The position numbers and the translations under genes were made by a program. Source: Streptomyces griseoruber (GTDB lineage: Bacteria; Actinomycetota; Actinomycetes; Streptomycetales; Streptomycetaceae). From it: a stretch of 64,000 nucleotides of DNA. Of the stretch, positions 46,097 through 53,450 are shown piece after piece (position 1 is the stretch's first letter; the number at the start of each line of letters is the position of its first letter). The stretch is from contig NZ_KQ948778.1 of assembly GCF_001514205.1 (NCBI RefSeq), positions 217,178 to 281,177 of the forward strand. Reading direction: 5' to 3'. The notes beneath the pieces were generated by a model. That model was not told the origin of the DNA. It worked only from the letters and a program-made list of their open reading frames with translations, and did no database searches.

Positions 46097-46170
46097 GGGG
46101 CGGTAGCTCAGCCGGTTAGAGCAGCGGACTCATAATCCGTCGGCCGTGGGTTCGAGTCCCACCCGCCCCA
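46097..46170 (+). tRNA. tRNA with CAT anticodon (elongator Met, or Ile2)
   Basis: 74 bases. Acceptor GGGGCGG/CCGCCCC, discriminator A, D-arm AGCTCAGCCGGTTAGAGC, anticodon loop CTCATAA, T-arm GTGGGTTCGAGTCCCAC. The anticodon CAT fits elongator Met or lysidine-modified Ile2; sequence alone does not decide, though Met is likelier. Its 3' 45 bases recur at 50732-50776 and act as an attachment site. Confidence 0.93.
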
Positions 46171-46410
46171 CTGTGTAGGGCTTTGACCTGCGGAAACGTC
46201 TCATCTGGGGTGCGGATGCAGGACTTTGGGCTGCGGGGTTGAATCCGCTGCTCGTGAGTTCAACTCTGTGGCCGTCAGTGGGCGTTGGGATCACTCTGAC
46301 CTGCGCAGACGTATCAGCCCACGGCTGGAGGACGGTGTCGTGGGTGGGGTGTGCGAGCGTCTGGACGTCGGATTCTGGACGCTGGCTGGACGCGAGGATC
46401 CGGTAGTGGT
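46171..46410. repeat. Post-att repeat block, copy A
   Basis: It shares ordered islands with copy B: TGACCTGCGGAAACGT (46184-46199), TGAATCCGCTGC near 46240, GTGGGTGG..GTGTGCGAG near 46339, and TTCTGGACGCTGGCTGGAC (from 46373). These start 14-15 bases after the att repeat in both copies. This suggests that two related elements with the same left end inserted at this tRNA. Confidence 0.65.
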
Positions 46411-46518
46411 GTCGCCCGGTGACCCCTGGGTGCCGGGAGACGGCCCAGGCCACAGCGGACTGATCGCCAGGCGGCCGGGTCGGTCGGAAGCTCGGTGGCC
46501 GTCGGCACCGCGCGAGCT

Positions 46519-46932
46519 TTACTGCCTGAGGTCGATCGTGCGGACCGGCTGCCCTGTCGTGCGGGCGATGGTTTCGAAGTCGCGGTCGTAGTGGAGCAGA
46601 GTGAGTCCCGCCTCTTCCGCGGCTGCGGCCACCAGGAGGTCCACGGGGCCCGCGCTGCGGTGTTCTCCCTTGGTGGTCAACTGTTCCTGGATGACGCGGG
46701 AGCGGCGGTAGACACCGTCGGGCATGGGGCACCAGGCGTAGTGGGCGTCGAGTGCCGACTTCAAGCGGGCGCGGTCCGTGGCCGAACGGGCCGAGTAGAG
46801 GACTTCCAGTTCGGTGAGGTCGCAGATCGCGACGAGGCCGGCGGCGATCCTGTCGTCCCATTCGGCCGTGTTCTGGCGGAGCAGGACGCGGGCAAGGGCG
46901 GAGGTGTCGATGAGGTAGTCGGCGACTGTCAC
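46519..46932 (-). CDS. vapC: VapC-type PIN-domain toxin
   Basis: 137 residues. Putative Mg-dependent RNase that stops translation, neutralised by the upstream antitoxin. Acidic active-site residues are visible: Asp in YLIDTSALARVL, Glu in DLTELEVLYSA, Asp in GPVDLLVAAAAEEAGL and Asp in LHYDRDFETIA. Length is normal for VapC. It overlaps the antitoxin gene by 4 bases (ATGA), the standard arrangement. It lies within the tRNA-bounded element and may stabilise it. The exact RNA target is unknown. Confidence 0.92.
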   Translation of the reverse strand: MTVADYLIDTSALARVLLRQNTAEWDDRIAAGLVAICDLTELEVLYSARSATDRARLKSALDAHYAWCPMPDGVYRRSRVIQEQLTTKGEHRSAGPVDLLVAAAAEEAGLTLLHYDRDFETIARTTGQPVRTIDLRQ

Positions 46933-47192
46933 TCGTGTGCTCCGGTGTCGCGGTCATCGTCCGCCACGCCCGCGCTCGTGGGGCGGTATGCGCTCTTGTC
47001 CAGCAGTAGGTCGATGTCCAGAGCGCCTTCGGCCACCAGTTCGCGGGCCTCGTCGAGTGCTCGCAAACGCCGGTAGCGGGCCGTGACTTCCCGCAGCGCG
47101 GTGTTGATGGTGTCGCGTTTGGTAGAGGTGCCGAGCTCTCTGGCAGCTGCTTCCAGTGCCTCGTCGTCGAGATCGATGACCGTCCGACTCAT
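46929..47192 (-). CDS. vapB: VapB-type antitoxin
   Basis: 87 residues. A ribbon-helix-helix-like N-terminus, RTVIDLDDEALEAAARELGTSTKRDTINTALREV, typical of actinobacterial VapB, then a C-terminal tail that would wrap the toxin. It binds toxin and its own promoter. Upstream, near 47200-47245, are AT-rich sequence (TTTTATATAT) and repeated CATCAGG/TATCAGG that could form the promoter and operator. ATG at 47192 with GGAGG about 6 bases before. Confidence 0.9.
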   Translation of the reverse strand: MSRTVIDLDDEALEAAARELGTSTKRDTINTALREVTARYRRLRALDEARELVAEGALDIDLLLDKSAYRPTSAGVADDDRDTGAHE

Positions 47193-47339
47193 GGTGGCCT
47201 CCTCCGCTTGAGTGCATCAGGCGAAGTGTATCAGGATTCAAGATCTTTTATATATCCCAGGGGCGGGGCCGCAACCGTTCGTGTGGGCCAGGGACTGGCC
47301 GATCGGCGGGGAGTGGACACGGGACAGGCCCTGGCGGAC

Positions 47340-47435
47340 TTCGAAGGTCTCGTGCAGTGCCCGCGCGGCGAGCAGCCCCGCGAGCGAGGCCCCGATCACC
47401 ACAGCGCGCCCATGACCCGATGTCCGCATGTGCAT
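47340..47435 (-). pseudogene. N-terminal fragment of an FAD-dependent monooxygenase
   Basis: It reads MHMRTSGHGRAVVIGASLAG then LLAARALHETFE, the FAD-binding start of a flavoprotein, then leaves the family and runs into unrelated residues. Only about 30 residues survive. A good ribosome site (AAGAAGGG) precedes the start. The stretch 47193-47340 shows only the vapB promoter area. Confidence 0.6.
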
Positions 47436-47579
47436 TGCCCTTCTTTCCGTTTTTCTGAGTCGCCTACGTCGTCGGCGACAGCCAAGGTGAAGCGCGACCC
47501 GGGGGAGAGGGAGGGGTGCGCGATTCCTCCATGCCCAGGACGGCGTGACCGCGGCGACTGTCCTATGAGGGGGGTGATT

Positions 47580-47730
47580 TCAGGTGAGAAGGCTCGCCGT
47601 GCGTGTGATGAACGCGTCGAAGGCCCGGTCCGGCAGCATCCTGCGCACGAGGAGGATCGGCCGTGCGCCGAAGCCGGCGGTGTACCGGGTGCGGGGGCGA
47701 CGGGCGGTGGCGGCTCGGGTCACGGCACGG
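47580..47730 (-). pseudogene. C-terminal fragment of a short-chain dehydrogenase
   Basis: The minus strand reads RTRYTAGFGARPILLVRRM then LPDRAFDAFITRTASLLT and a stop, the usual C-terminal block of SDRs found beside flavin monooxygenases. The Rossmann motif and catalytic YxxxK are absent. Directly upstream on this strand is the intact aldehyde dehydrogenase gene. Confidence 0.6.
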
Positions 47731-47762
47731 TGGGAAGCCCTTCCTGGCGGGCGGCCGGGATG

Positions 47763-49364
47763 TCAGGAACCGGCGCGACGGAAACCCGCGCGCGTCGCGG
47801 TGAAGGCGAGGGCGAACAGCCGTGTCCACGTGGGGCGGATGGCGTACCGGGCGAGGCGTGTCGACAGGTCGAGCCAGCCCCGCTTGCTCGTCATGATCAA
47901 GTGGCCCGGCGAGGTGAAGCCGCTGACCACGATCGACTTCTCGGCGTTCTCGTAGCCCAGGAGGTTGCCGAAGTTGCCGCGGCCGGAGACGAACTCGCGG
48001 CCCTCCTCGTTCCCGCCCCAGATGAGGTAGGGGTTCGTCCACACCACCGGCGGCATCGTGTTGACGCCGATGGCGCCGTAGCGAAGTTCTGTGACCGCGC
48101 GATCGACGGTGGCCGCGTGGGCCTTCCTGGTGTCCTCGTCGATGAGGATTGTCGCGGCCAGGGTGCCGAGGAGCTTGTCGTTGGCGAACTCCGCCGCGGC
48201 GGGAAGGAACGTCCCGGCATCGGGCGCGACGTCGAGCGCGACCTCGCTCATGACCTGGCAGAACGCCTCGTTCTCCAGGGCGAAGCCTTCGGTGCCGACG
48301 TCCTCGATCACCATGACCTGCGAAGCTGGGCGGCCGTCCACGGGCTGGATCAGCCGCCCGCCGGGATAAGCGTCGCGGAAGTCCGCGAAGGTCTTGTCGA
48401 CCCCGGGGTAGCTGGTGCTGGAGCCGGGTGTGAGGTCCCGCAGGGCTTCGGTGATCGCATCCAGGAGCTGCCGCCGTTGTGGCCAGTGCCTGCTGGTCAC
48501 AACGGTCTGCGTGCGGCCGCAGATCGAGCCGCCGCTGATGGTGACGATGGTGGCGATCTGGAGCGCCTGATGGCGGATCTCCCGGTCGGTCCACGGACGG
48601 TCACCGGGAACGACGATGCACGGGTTGTTGCCACCGCACTCGGAGACCAGCTCGGTGTCGGTGGCCTCCATGATCGCCTTGGCGGAGCCGGTCCCGCCGG
48701 TGAAGTAAATCTTGGAGAGGCGGGGGTCGCGGGTCAGGACAGGCCCTTCGTCGGCAGGGCAGAAGGCGGCGGCGTGGACGTCGATGAGCGGTTGCAGGAC
48801 TTTCTCCCACACCCGGTCGGCGTCCTCGTTGAGGGGGTGGGGCTTGTGGACGACCACATAGCCGTCGACGAAGAGGGCCCGGATCACCTCGAACGACGAC
48901 GCGACGTTTCCCGCCCCGAGCACGGCCACGATGCCGCCGGGCTTCGCGTAGGGGTCCACCCTGCGCGGCTCGCCGACGACCCGCAGTACGTCGGTCCGGT
49001 CGCCATTGAGGAGGCGGTCCTTCCCGCGCGGGGAGACCCGGACGTCGAAGCGGCCGTCCCCGGCAGGCGTGACCGCGAGCGGCTGGAGCGGGCGGCCGCG
49101 GACCAGGCCCTCGTACAGGTCGATGGCGGCCGCGACGTTCACGGGCACCGGTACCAGGACGCGCTGCACGCTCGTGCCGACCTGGTGGGCGTCGGCCGGG
49201 TTCGCGGGGTCGATGCCCTTCGCACGGCAGTCCGCCGCCACCAGCTCGTCGAAGTGCCGGTCGATATTCGCCTGGACCAGGCGGAGCAGCCTCAGCCGCT
49301 CTGCCGCCGGCGTGGCCCGCCAGCGGGCCGGGTCGACCCAGTCGACAGCCTCCGTGGCCTTCAT
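47763..49364 (-). CDS. Aldehyde dehydrogenase superfamily protein (long, divergent)
   Basis: 533 residues. ALDH fold: AKPGGIVAVLGAGNVASSFEVIRALFVDGYVV (coenzyme domain), IYFTGGTGSAKAIM (the Rossmann-proximal GxxxxG), VSECGGNNPCIVV (general-base Glu) and GGSICGRTQTVV (catalytic Cys candidate). It is longer than typical ALDHs and the Cys motif is atypical, so it may be a CoA-acylating or acyl reductase type. ATG at 49364 with AAGGGG before it; a longer start at 49433 would begin inside the operator palindrome and is unlikely. Divergent from a TetR gene over an 18-bp-arm palindrome. Flanked by SDR and flavoprotein scraps, suggesting a former ketone or aldehyde catabolic operon. Confidence 0.85.
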   Translation of the reverse strand: MKATEAVDWVDPARWRATPAAERLRLLRLVQANIDRHFDELVAADCRAKGIDPANPADAHQVGTSVQRVLVPVPVNVAAAIDLYEGLVRGRPLQPLAVTPAGDGRFDVRVSPRGKDRLLNGDRTDVLRVVGEPRRVDPYAKPGGIVAVLGAGNVASSFEVIRALFVDGYVVVHKPHPLNEDADRVWEKVLQPLIDVHAAAFCPADEGPVLTRDPRLSKIYFTGGTGSAKAIMEATDTELVSECGGNNPCIVVPGDRPWTDREIRHQALQIATIVTISGGSICGRTQTVVTSRHWPQRRQLLDAITEALRDLTPGSSTSYPGVDKTFADFRDAYPGGRLIQPVDGRPASQVMVIEDVGTEGFALENEAFCQVMSEVALDVAPDAGTFLPAAAEFANDKLLGTLAATILIDEDTRKAHAATVDRAVTELRYGAIGVNTMPPVVWTNPYLIWGGNEEGREFVSGRGNFGNLLGYENAEKSIVVSGFTSPGHLIMTSKRGWLDLSTRLARYAIRPTWTRLFALAFTATRAGFRRAGS

Positions 49365-49416
49365 GGCGTGCCCCTTCCCTCGGTCGTCGATGGCATGACC
49401 CGCTCGCCCCTCAATA

Positions 49417-49476
49417 GTGGACCGGCGGTACATTGAAGTTAATGTACCGCCGGTCCACAGTCAATGGACCGGCGGT
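49417..49476. promoter_or_regulatory. Large palindromic operator between ALDH and TetR genes
   Basis: GTGGACCGGCGGTACATT (49417-49434) and its exact reverse complement (49441-49458) form 18-bp perfect arms around GAAGTT. A third half-site, ATGGACCGGCGGT, begins at 49464 and runs into the putative -10 element of the TetR gene. Probably bound by the adjacent TetR protein to control both genes. Confidence 0.8.
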
Positions 49477-49492
49477 CGGTTATCCTCGTGGG

Positions 49493-50176
49493 GTGGCAAC
49501 CTTCCATCGCGCACGGAGCGAGGAGCAGCGCGCCGAACGGCGGCAGAGCATCCTGCGGACCGCGGCCGACATGCTCGACGAGATGCCGGTCGCGGCGGTG
49601 AGCCTCAACGAACTCAGCCGCCGGGTCGGGCTGTCCAAGTCCGCCATGTCGCTCTACTTCGAGTCACGCGAGGCGGTGCTGCTGGGCCTGCTCACCGAGG
49701 CGGCCACCCGCTACCGGGTCGAGACCGCCGAGACGTTCGCCGAGTGGGTCGACCCGTCCGCACCGGCTCCGGTGAGAGCGCGCCAGGTCGCGGCACGGCT
49801 GGCCGTCACGTTCGCCGCCCACCCGATGTTGTGCGAACTGCTGAGCGTGCAACACGCGATCCTGGAACACAACATCTCCGTCGACGTCGCGACCAGCTAC
49901 AAGAGGTCTTCGCGTGACGCCATCCGCTGGCTCGCCGGGCGGCTTGGCGACCTGCTCCCCGAACTCGACGACGAGCGGGCGCTCCGCGCCGCGCACATGG
50001 TCATCGTCCTCGTCGGCGCCTTGTGGACCCGCAGCCGTCCCGCCCCCGCACTGCTCGCCGCCTTCCAGGCCGACGCGAGCCTGGCGTTCATGCACCCAGC
50101 CTTCACCGAGGCTTTCGAGGCCGCGATCGCCACCTTCCTTCAGGGGCTCATCGTGGAGACCACCGACACGGCCTGA
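49493..50176 (+). CDS. TetR-family regulator of the ALDH gene
   Basis: 227 residues. HTH: RQSILRTAADMLDEMPVAAVSLNELSRRVGLSKSAMSLYFESREA. The C-terminal domain is helical and probably binds an aldehyde- or ketone-related ligand (inference). GTG at 49493 is chosen: the -10-like TATCCT (49481-49486) lies 6 bases before it, implying a leaderless transcript, and no good ribosome site exists. An earlier ATG at 49433 would fall inside the palindrome. It is the last gene of the first element. Confidence 0.88.
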   Translation: MATFHRARSEEQRAERRQSILRTAADMLDEMPVAAVSLNELSRRVGLSKSAMSLYFESREAVLLGLLTEAATRYRVETAETFAEWVDPSAPAPVRARQVAARLAVTFAAHPMLCELLSVQHAILEHNISVDVATSYKRSSRDAIRWLAGRLGDLLPELDDERALRAAHMVIVLVGALWTRSRPAPALLAAFQADASLAFMHPAFTEAFEAAIATFLQGLIVETTDTA

Positions 50177-50457
50177 CGGCCATTTTGCCGCTGCTGCACG
50201 TGGCAGGCTCCCGGAAATGAGAGTCGGCGACGCGCCCCGCTGGACGATACCGGGAACGTGACCTCAGCGGCATGCCCACCATGTCTCACCGGTGCCCCGG
50301 TGCGGCAAGTGGGGGTGCCCTCCTCTGGGGGTGCGTGCCGGCCGTTGTGACGGAGCGAACGTTGCCTGCCGGGGCGCTGGATCATCAAGAACCGGACCGG
50401 TGCAGGCACTGCTGCTCCGTGTGATCTCGCGGTTGCCCACCGACCTGGCGCGATGAC

Positions 50458-50499
50458 CACGGAGGCTCGGCCCCCGATGGCCGGGGCGGAGCCTCCGTG
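50458..50499. terminator. Strong hairpin in the gene-free tail of the element
   Basis: CACGGAGGCTC and GAGCCTCCGTG, with inner GCCCC/GGGGC pairs, around a short loop. It lies 280 bases after the TetR stop. No gene is recognisable from 50177 to 51564 except the att copy, repeat blocks and an IS fragment. Confidence 0.6.
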
Positions 50500-50731
50500 C
50501 GTCGGAAAGGAGATCCGCTGCGGGCGAGTTCGAGGCGCACTGCCGAGCTGGGGCGATCGTCTCGGAAGCTGGTCGGGCTTGTCCTTCCAGGGCTCGTTCT
50601 GGACGCTGGTTGGACACAAGGATCGGAAAAGACTGACAAGGGCCGAGAGGGACTGAGGCGCCAAACCCTGTCTGACCTGGGGAAACGGCCAAGATGGGCA
50701 ATGATCGACAAGGGTCGCCAAGATCCTCGAA

Positions 50732-50776
50732 GGACTCATAATCCGTCGGCCGTGGGTTCGAGTCCCACCCGCCCCA
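50732..50776 (+). repeat. att copy: 3' 45 bases of the CAT tRNA
   Basis: Identical to 46126-46170. The 5' half of the tRNA is missing, so it is not a functional tRNA gene. Marks the right end of the first element and the left end of a second. Confidence 0.9.
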
Positions 50777-51015
50777 CCTGCGCAGGTCTCTGACCTGCGG
50801 AAACGTTCATTTTTGGGCGTCGGAGCGTCAACTTTGCCTGAACGGACTGAATCCGCTGCGCGTGAGTTCGGCCCCGTTGCGGTCGGTGTTGGTTCACCTT
50901 GCTCTGAACTGCACAGATGTCGTGGTTCGGCGATGGGGCAGGTTTCCGTGGGTGGCGTGTGCGAGGCCTGGGCGCCGGATTCTGGACGCTGGCTGGACAC
51001 GAGTATCCGGAAGTT
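50777..51015. repeat. Post-att repeat block, copy B
   Basis: Same ordered islands as copy A: TGACCTGCGGAAACGT (50791-50806), CTGAATCCGCTGC near 50847, GTGGGTGGCGTGTGCGAG near 50949 and TTCTGGACGCTGGCTGGAC (from 50980). A third, isolated copy of the last island, with one change, lies at 50598 before the att. Confidence 0.65.
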
Positions 51016-51284
51016 CTGCCCGGGAACCTTCGGGTCGGCGGCTCTGCCAGGTCGGCGGGTGGGTACGGGGGCTGCCCGAATGGGGGTGCGGTCCGCGTTG
51101 GGACGCGAAAACGGCCCGTACTGGAAACGGCCCGGAGAGGACCGACAGGCGTGGCAGGAGCGGCCGCTTTGCCGTCGCTCTGGTGGGTGCCGGTCATGCG
51201 GGTCACGCGGGCGTCGCCGCCTCCCATGGTGCTGATGTAGTCCGACGCCTGATCGGCCTCGGAGGTGAGGACCTTGGGGGGTGA

Positions 51285-51405
51285 TTGCCCAGTGTTTGAG
51301 CATGGCGTGCAGCATGGCGTGCAGCAGGACGTCGATGCGGCGGCAGGTAAGGCAGAGGAGGGCTGCGTTGTGGCGTTTGCTCCCCGCCCTCCACGCAGGA
51401 CCTCT
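51285..51405 (-). pseudogene. IS110/IS116-like transposase C-terminal fragment
   Basis: The minus strand reads WRAGSKRHNAALLCLTCRRIDVLLHAML, matching the C-terminal block of IS110-family transposases (usually RHNAALxxLARRRCDVLxAMLR). A 12-bp tandem duplication (CATGGCGTGCAG) follows and disrupts it. Nothing of the DEDD catalytic domain remains. Confidence 0.6.
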
Positions 51406-51564
51406 CCTTCCTCCGGAGCCGAGATCCATAATCCTGTTACGGAGGGAGATGGCATGACGGTGTGGGACAACCACATCGTGATCGGTTACTGGATCGCTCG
51501 AGGTGATGGCGCGTACATCAGGGAGAGGAGCCAACGGCCGGGCCGCCTCTTCCTGATGCCGGGT

Positions 51565-52581
51565 CTACAACCGGACCGTGTGGCGCACCGGGAAAACGGC
51601 GAATCCCGTGCGGTGCGCCAGCGTCCCCCACAGCCCCCGCGGCAGGTACAGCGAAACCACGATGGCCGCCGCGCCCACCACGATCAGGTACCAGACACCG
51701 CTCTGCGCGAAGTACTTGTCGAGGAGGAAGTACGCGATCGCGCCGACGACCGGGCCCTCGATCGTGCCGATGCCGCCGATGATCACCATGAAGACCATCA
51801 GGGCCGAGTACTGCACCCCGAAAATCTGCGTCGGCGACGCCACCCCCAGGCTGTTGACGCAGATCACCGCACCGGCGGCGGCACATCCGGCAGCCGCGGT
51901 GATGTAGATGATCCGCTTGCCTCGCGTGACGTTCACGCCGAGGGAACCGGCGGCGGTGTCGTCGTCGCGGATGGCCTGGAGGCTCAGGCCGAGCCGGCTG
52001 CGCAGGACGGCGTAGGTGCCGAGTACGGCCGCTGCCATGACGGCAAGCGCCAGCCAGTAGGTGAAGGCGCGCCGCAGCACCGGATCGGCGGTGACGTCCG
52101 AGAGAGTGCGCCCGCTCGCCGCTCCCAGGGAGTCGAAGCGGACCACGATCAGGCGGACGACCTCGGCGATCACCCAGGTGCCGACGGCGAAGTAGCCGCC
52201 GCGCAGCCGGAAGGCGAGGTACGACACCGGCCAGGCGAGCAACGCCACCACGGCGGAGACGACGAGCGTGCCCGCGTAGACGTTCACGCCGTGGTCGTTG
52301 ACGATGAACAGCAGGTAGGCGCCCAGGCCGATGAACGCCTGCTGGCCCATCGACATCATGCCCGCGTACCCCGCGAGCAGGTTCCACATGGAGGCCAGGG
52401 CCACCAGGTAGCAGAGCTTGACGAGTTGGGCCGTGACGCCGGATTCGACGAGGTAGGGAAGGGCGGCCATCGCCAGCAGGACGGCGGCCGTGCCCGTGAG
52501 GCCGAGGACCGTGGCGCGGCCGCCCCGGTGAACGGGTGGCAGTGCGGTCACCTCGGCGGCGGGGGCTGTCTGGACGGTCAT
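51565..52581 (-). CDS. Branched-chain-amino-acid-type ABC permease (LivM-like)
   Basis: 338 residues, about nine helices. Second permease of the importer. Family blocks: MWNLLAGYAGMMSMGQQAFIGLGAYLLF near residues 65-95 and IIGGIGTIEGPVVGAIAYFLL near 260-280. It starts within 4 bases of the LivH stop (ATGA). Last gene of the five-gene transport operon on the minus strand, divergent from the amidase/nitrilase genes. The cargo is probably an aromatic or hydroxy acid, amide or nitrile rather than leucine, judged from context only. Confidence 0.9.
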   Translation of the reverse strand: MTVQTAPAAEVTALPPVHRGGRATVLGLTGTAAVLLAMAALPYLVESGVTAQLVKLCYLVALASMWNLLAGYAGMMSMGQQAFIGLGAYLLFIVNDHGVNVYAGTLVVSAVVALLAWPVSYLAFRLRGGYFAVGTWVIAEVVRLIVVRFDSLGAASGRTLSDVTADPVLRRAFTYWLALAVMAAAVLGTYAVLRSRLGLSLQAIRDDDTAAGSLGVNVTRGKRIIYITAAAGCAAAGAVICVNSLGVASPTQIFGVQYSALMVFMVIIGGIGTIEGPVVGAIAYFLLDKYFAQSGVWYLIVVGAAAIVVSLYLPRGLWGTLAHRTGFAVFPVRHTVRL

Positions 52582-53450
52582 GCGAGGACACTCCTGCCGA
52601 ACAGGCCCTGCGGACGGAACACCAGGACCAGGAGGAAGACCACGTGCCCCGCGAGCAGGGGGAGGTCCGGGGAGATCTGGGCGCCGACGGACTGGGCCAC
52701 ACCGAGCACCACACCGCCGGCGAGCGTGCCCCACAGCGAGCCGAGACCGCCGATGATGACCGTCTCGAAGGCGAACAGGACGGTGAGCTGACCCTCGAAG
52801 GGGGTGACTCCGCCCTGCCGCATCGTGTACAGGACACCGGCCAGGGCCACCGTCGCGAAGGCGATGACCGAGGTCAGGGCGTACACGCGGCGGTTGTCGA
52901 CGCCCATGAGGCGGACCACCGCGCGGTCGTCGGACGTGGCCCGGACGATCCGGCCGGGCTGGGTGCGGTAGAGGAAGAGGTGGAGCGAGGAGAGGACCGC
53001 TACCGCCGCCGCGACCGTGATCAGCGGGAACCATCCGATGGCCAGGCCACCGCCGAGGTCGATGCTCGCGGTGCCGAGCGAGCCGATGGGCAGAGGCTGC
53101 GCGTCGCTGCTGAACACCTGGACCAGGACGTTCGGGATGATGACCGAGATGCCGAAGGTGACCAGCATCGGGGCGAGTTCGCCGATGCCCATCGCGCGGT
53201 CCAGCATGGAGCGTTGGACGAGGTAGCCGAGCGCGCCGACCGCGACCATCGACACGACGATGGTGACGGGGACCGGGACGCCGTAGTGCGCCGCGGTCAC
53301 CGAGGCCACGTAGCCGCCGAGGATCATCAGATCCCCGTGGGCGAGGTTGGCGATCCGCATCACGCCGAAGACGAGGGACAGGCCCGCGGCGGCCATGGCG
53401 AAGATGCCGCCGAGCAGGACGCCCTGCAGGATTGCGTTGAGCCAGGTCAT
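52578..53450 (-). CDS. Branched-chain-amino-acid-type ABC permease (LivH-like)
   Basis: 290 residues, about eight helices. Begins MTWLNAILQGVLLGGIFAMAAAGLSLVFGVMRIANLAHGDLMILGGY, the LivH signature, and has FAFETVIIGGLGSLWGTLAGGVVLG near residue 220. Overlaps the LivF gene by 4 bases upstream and LivM by 4 downstream. It forms the channel with LivM. Confidence 0.93.
   Translation of the reverse strand: MTWLNAILQGVLLGGIFAMAAAGLSLVFGVMRIANLAHGDLMILGGYVASVTAAHYGVPVPVTIVVSMVAVGALGYLVQRSMLDRAMGIGELAPMLVTFGISVIIPNVLVQVFSSDAQPLPIGSLGTASIDLGGGLAIGWFPLITVAAAVAVLSSLHLFLYRTQPGRIVRATSDDRAVVRLMGVDNRRVYALTSVIAFATVALAGVLYTMRQGGVTPFEGQLTVLFAFETVIIGGLGSLWGTLAGGVVLGVAQSVGAQISPDLPLLAGHVVFLLVLVFRPQGLFGRSVLA

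Larger units (their letters stand above)
46126..50776. mobile_element. Integrative element remnant bounded by 45-bp tRNA-derived direct repeats
   Basis: The 3' 45 bases of the CAT tRNA (46126-46170, from the anticodon stem through the discriminator) are repeated without mismatch at 50732-50776, 4,606 bp away. Site-specific elements that use tRNA 3' ends leave exactly this pattern. Contents: vapBC, flavoprotein and dehydrogenase fragments, an aldehyde dehydrogenase and a TetR gene. No integrase, excisionase or replication gene is visible, so it is defective or depends on a partner. The region 46171-46518 has no gene; it is the left-end repeat block described separately. Confidence 0.75.

Noticed and set aside
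46130..46957. Long minus-strand frame across the CAT tRNA and repeat block A
   Set aside because: It includes tRNA sequence in translation and overlaps the real VapC gene; no family match.
49433..49492. ATG at 49433 as start of the TetR gene
   Set aside because: It lies within the 18-bp-arm palindrome and gives an N-terminus foreign to the family; GTG at 49493 fits better.
50732..50776. Second CAT-anticodon tRNA
   Set aside because: Only the 3' half is present; no 5' acceptor strand or D-arm.
50140..51534. 464-codon minus-strand frame over the att copy and repeat block B
   Set aside because: Composed of repeats, tRNA-derived residues and an IS fragment; codon use is not that of a gene. Only the transposase-like segment is retained.
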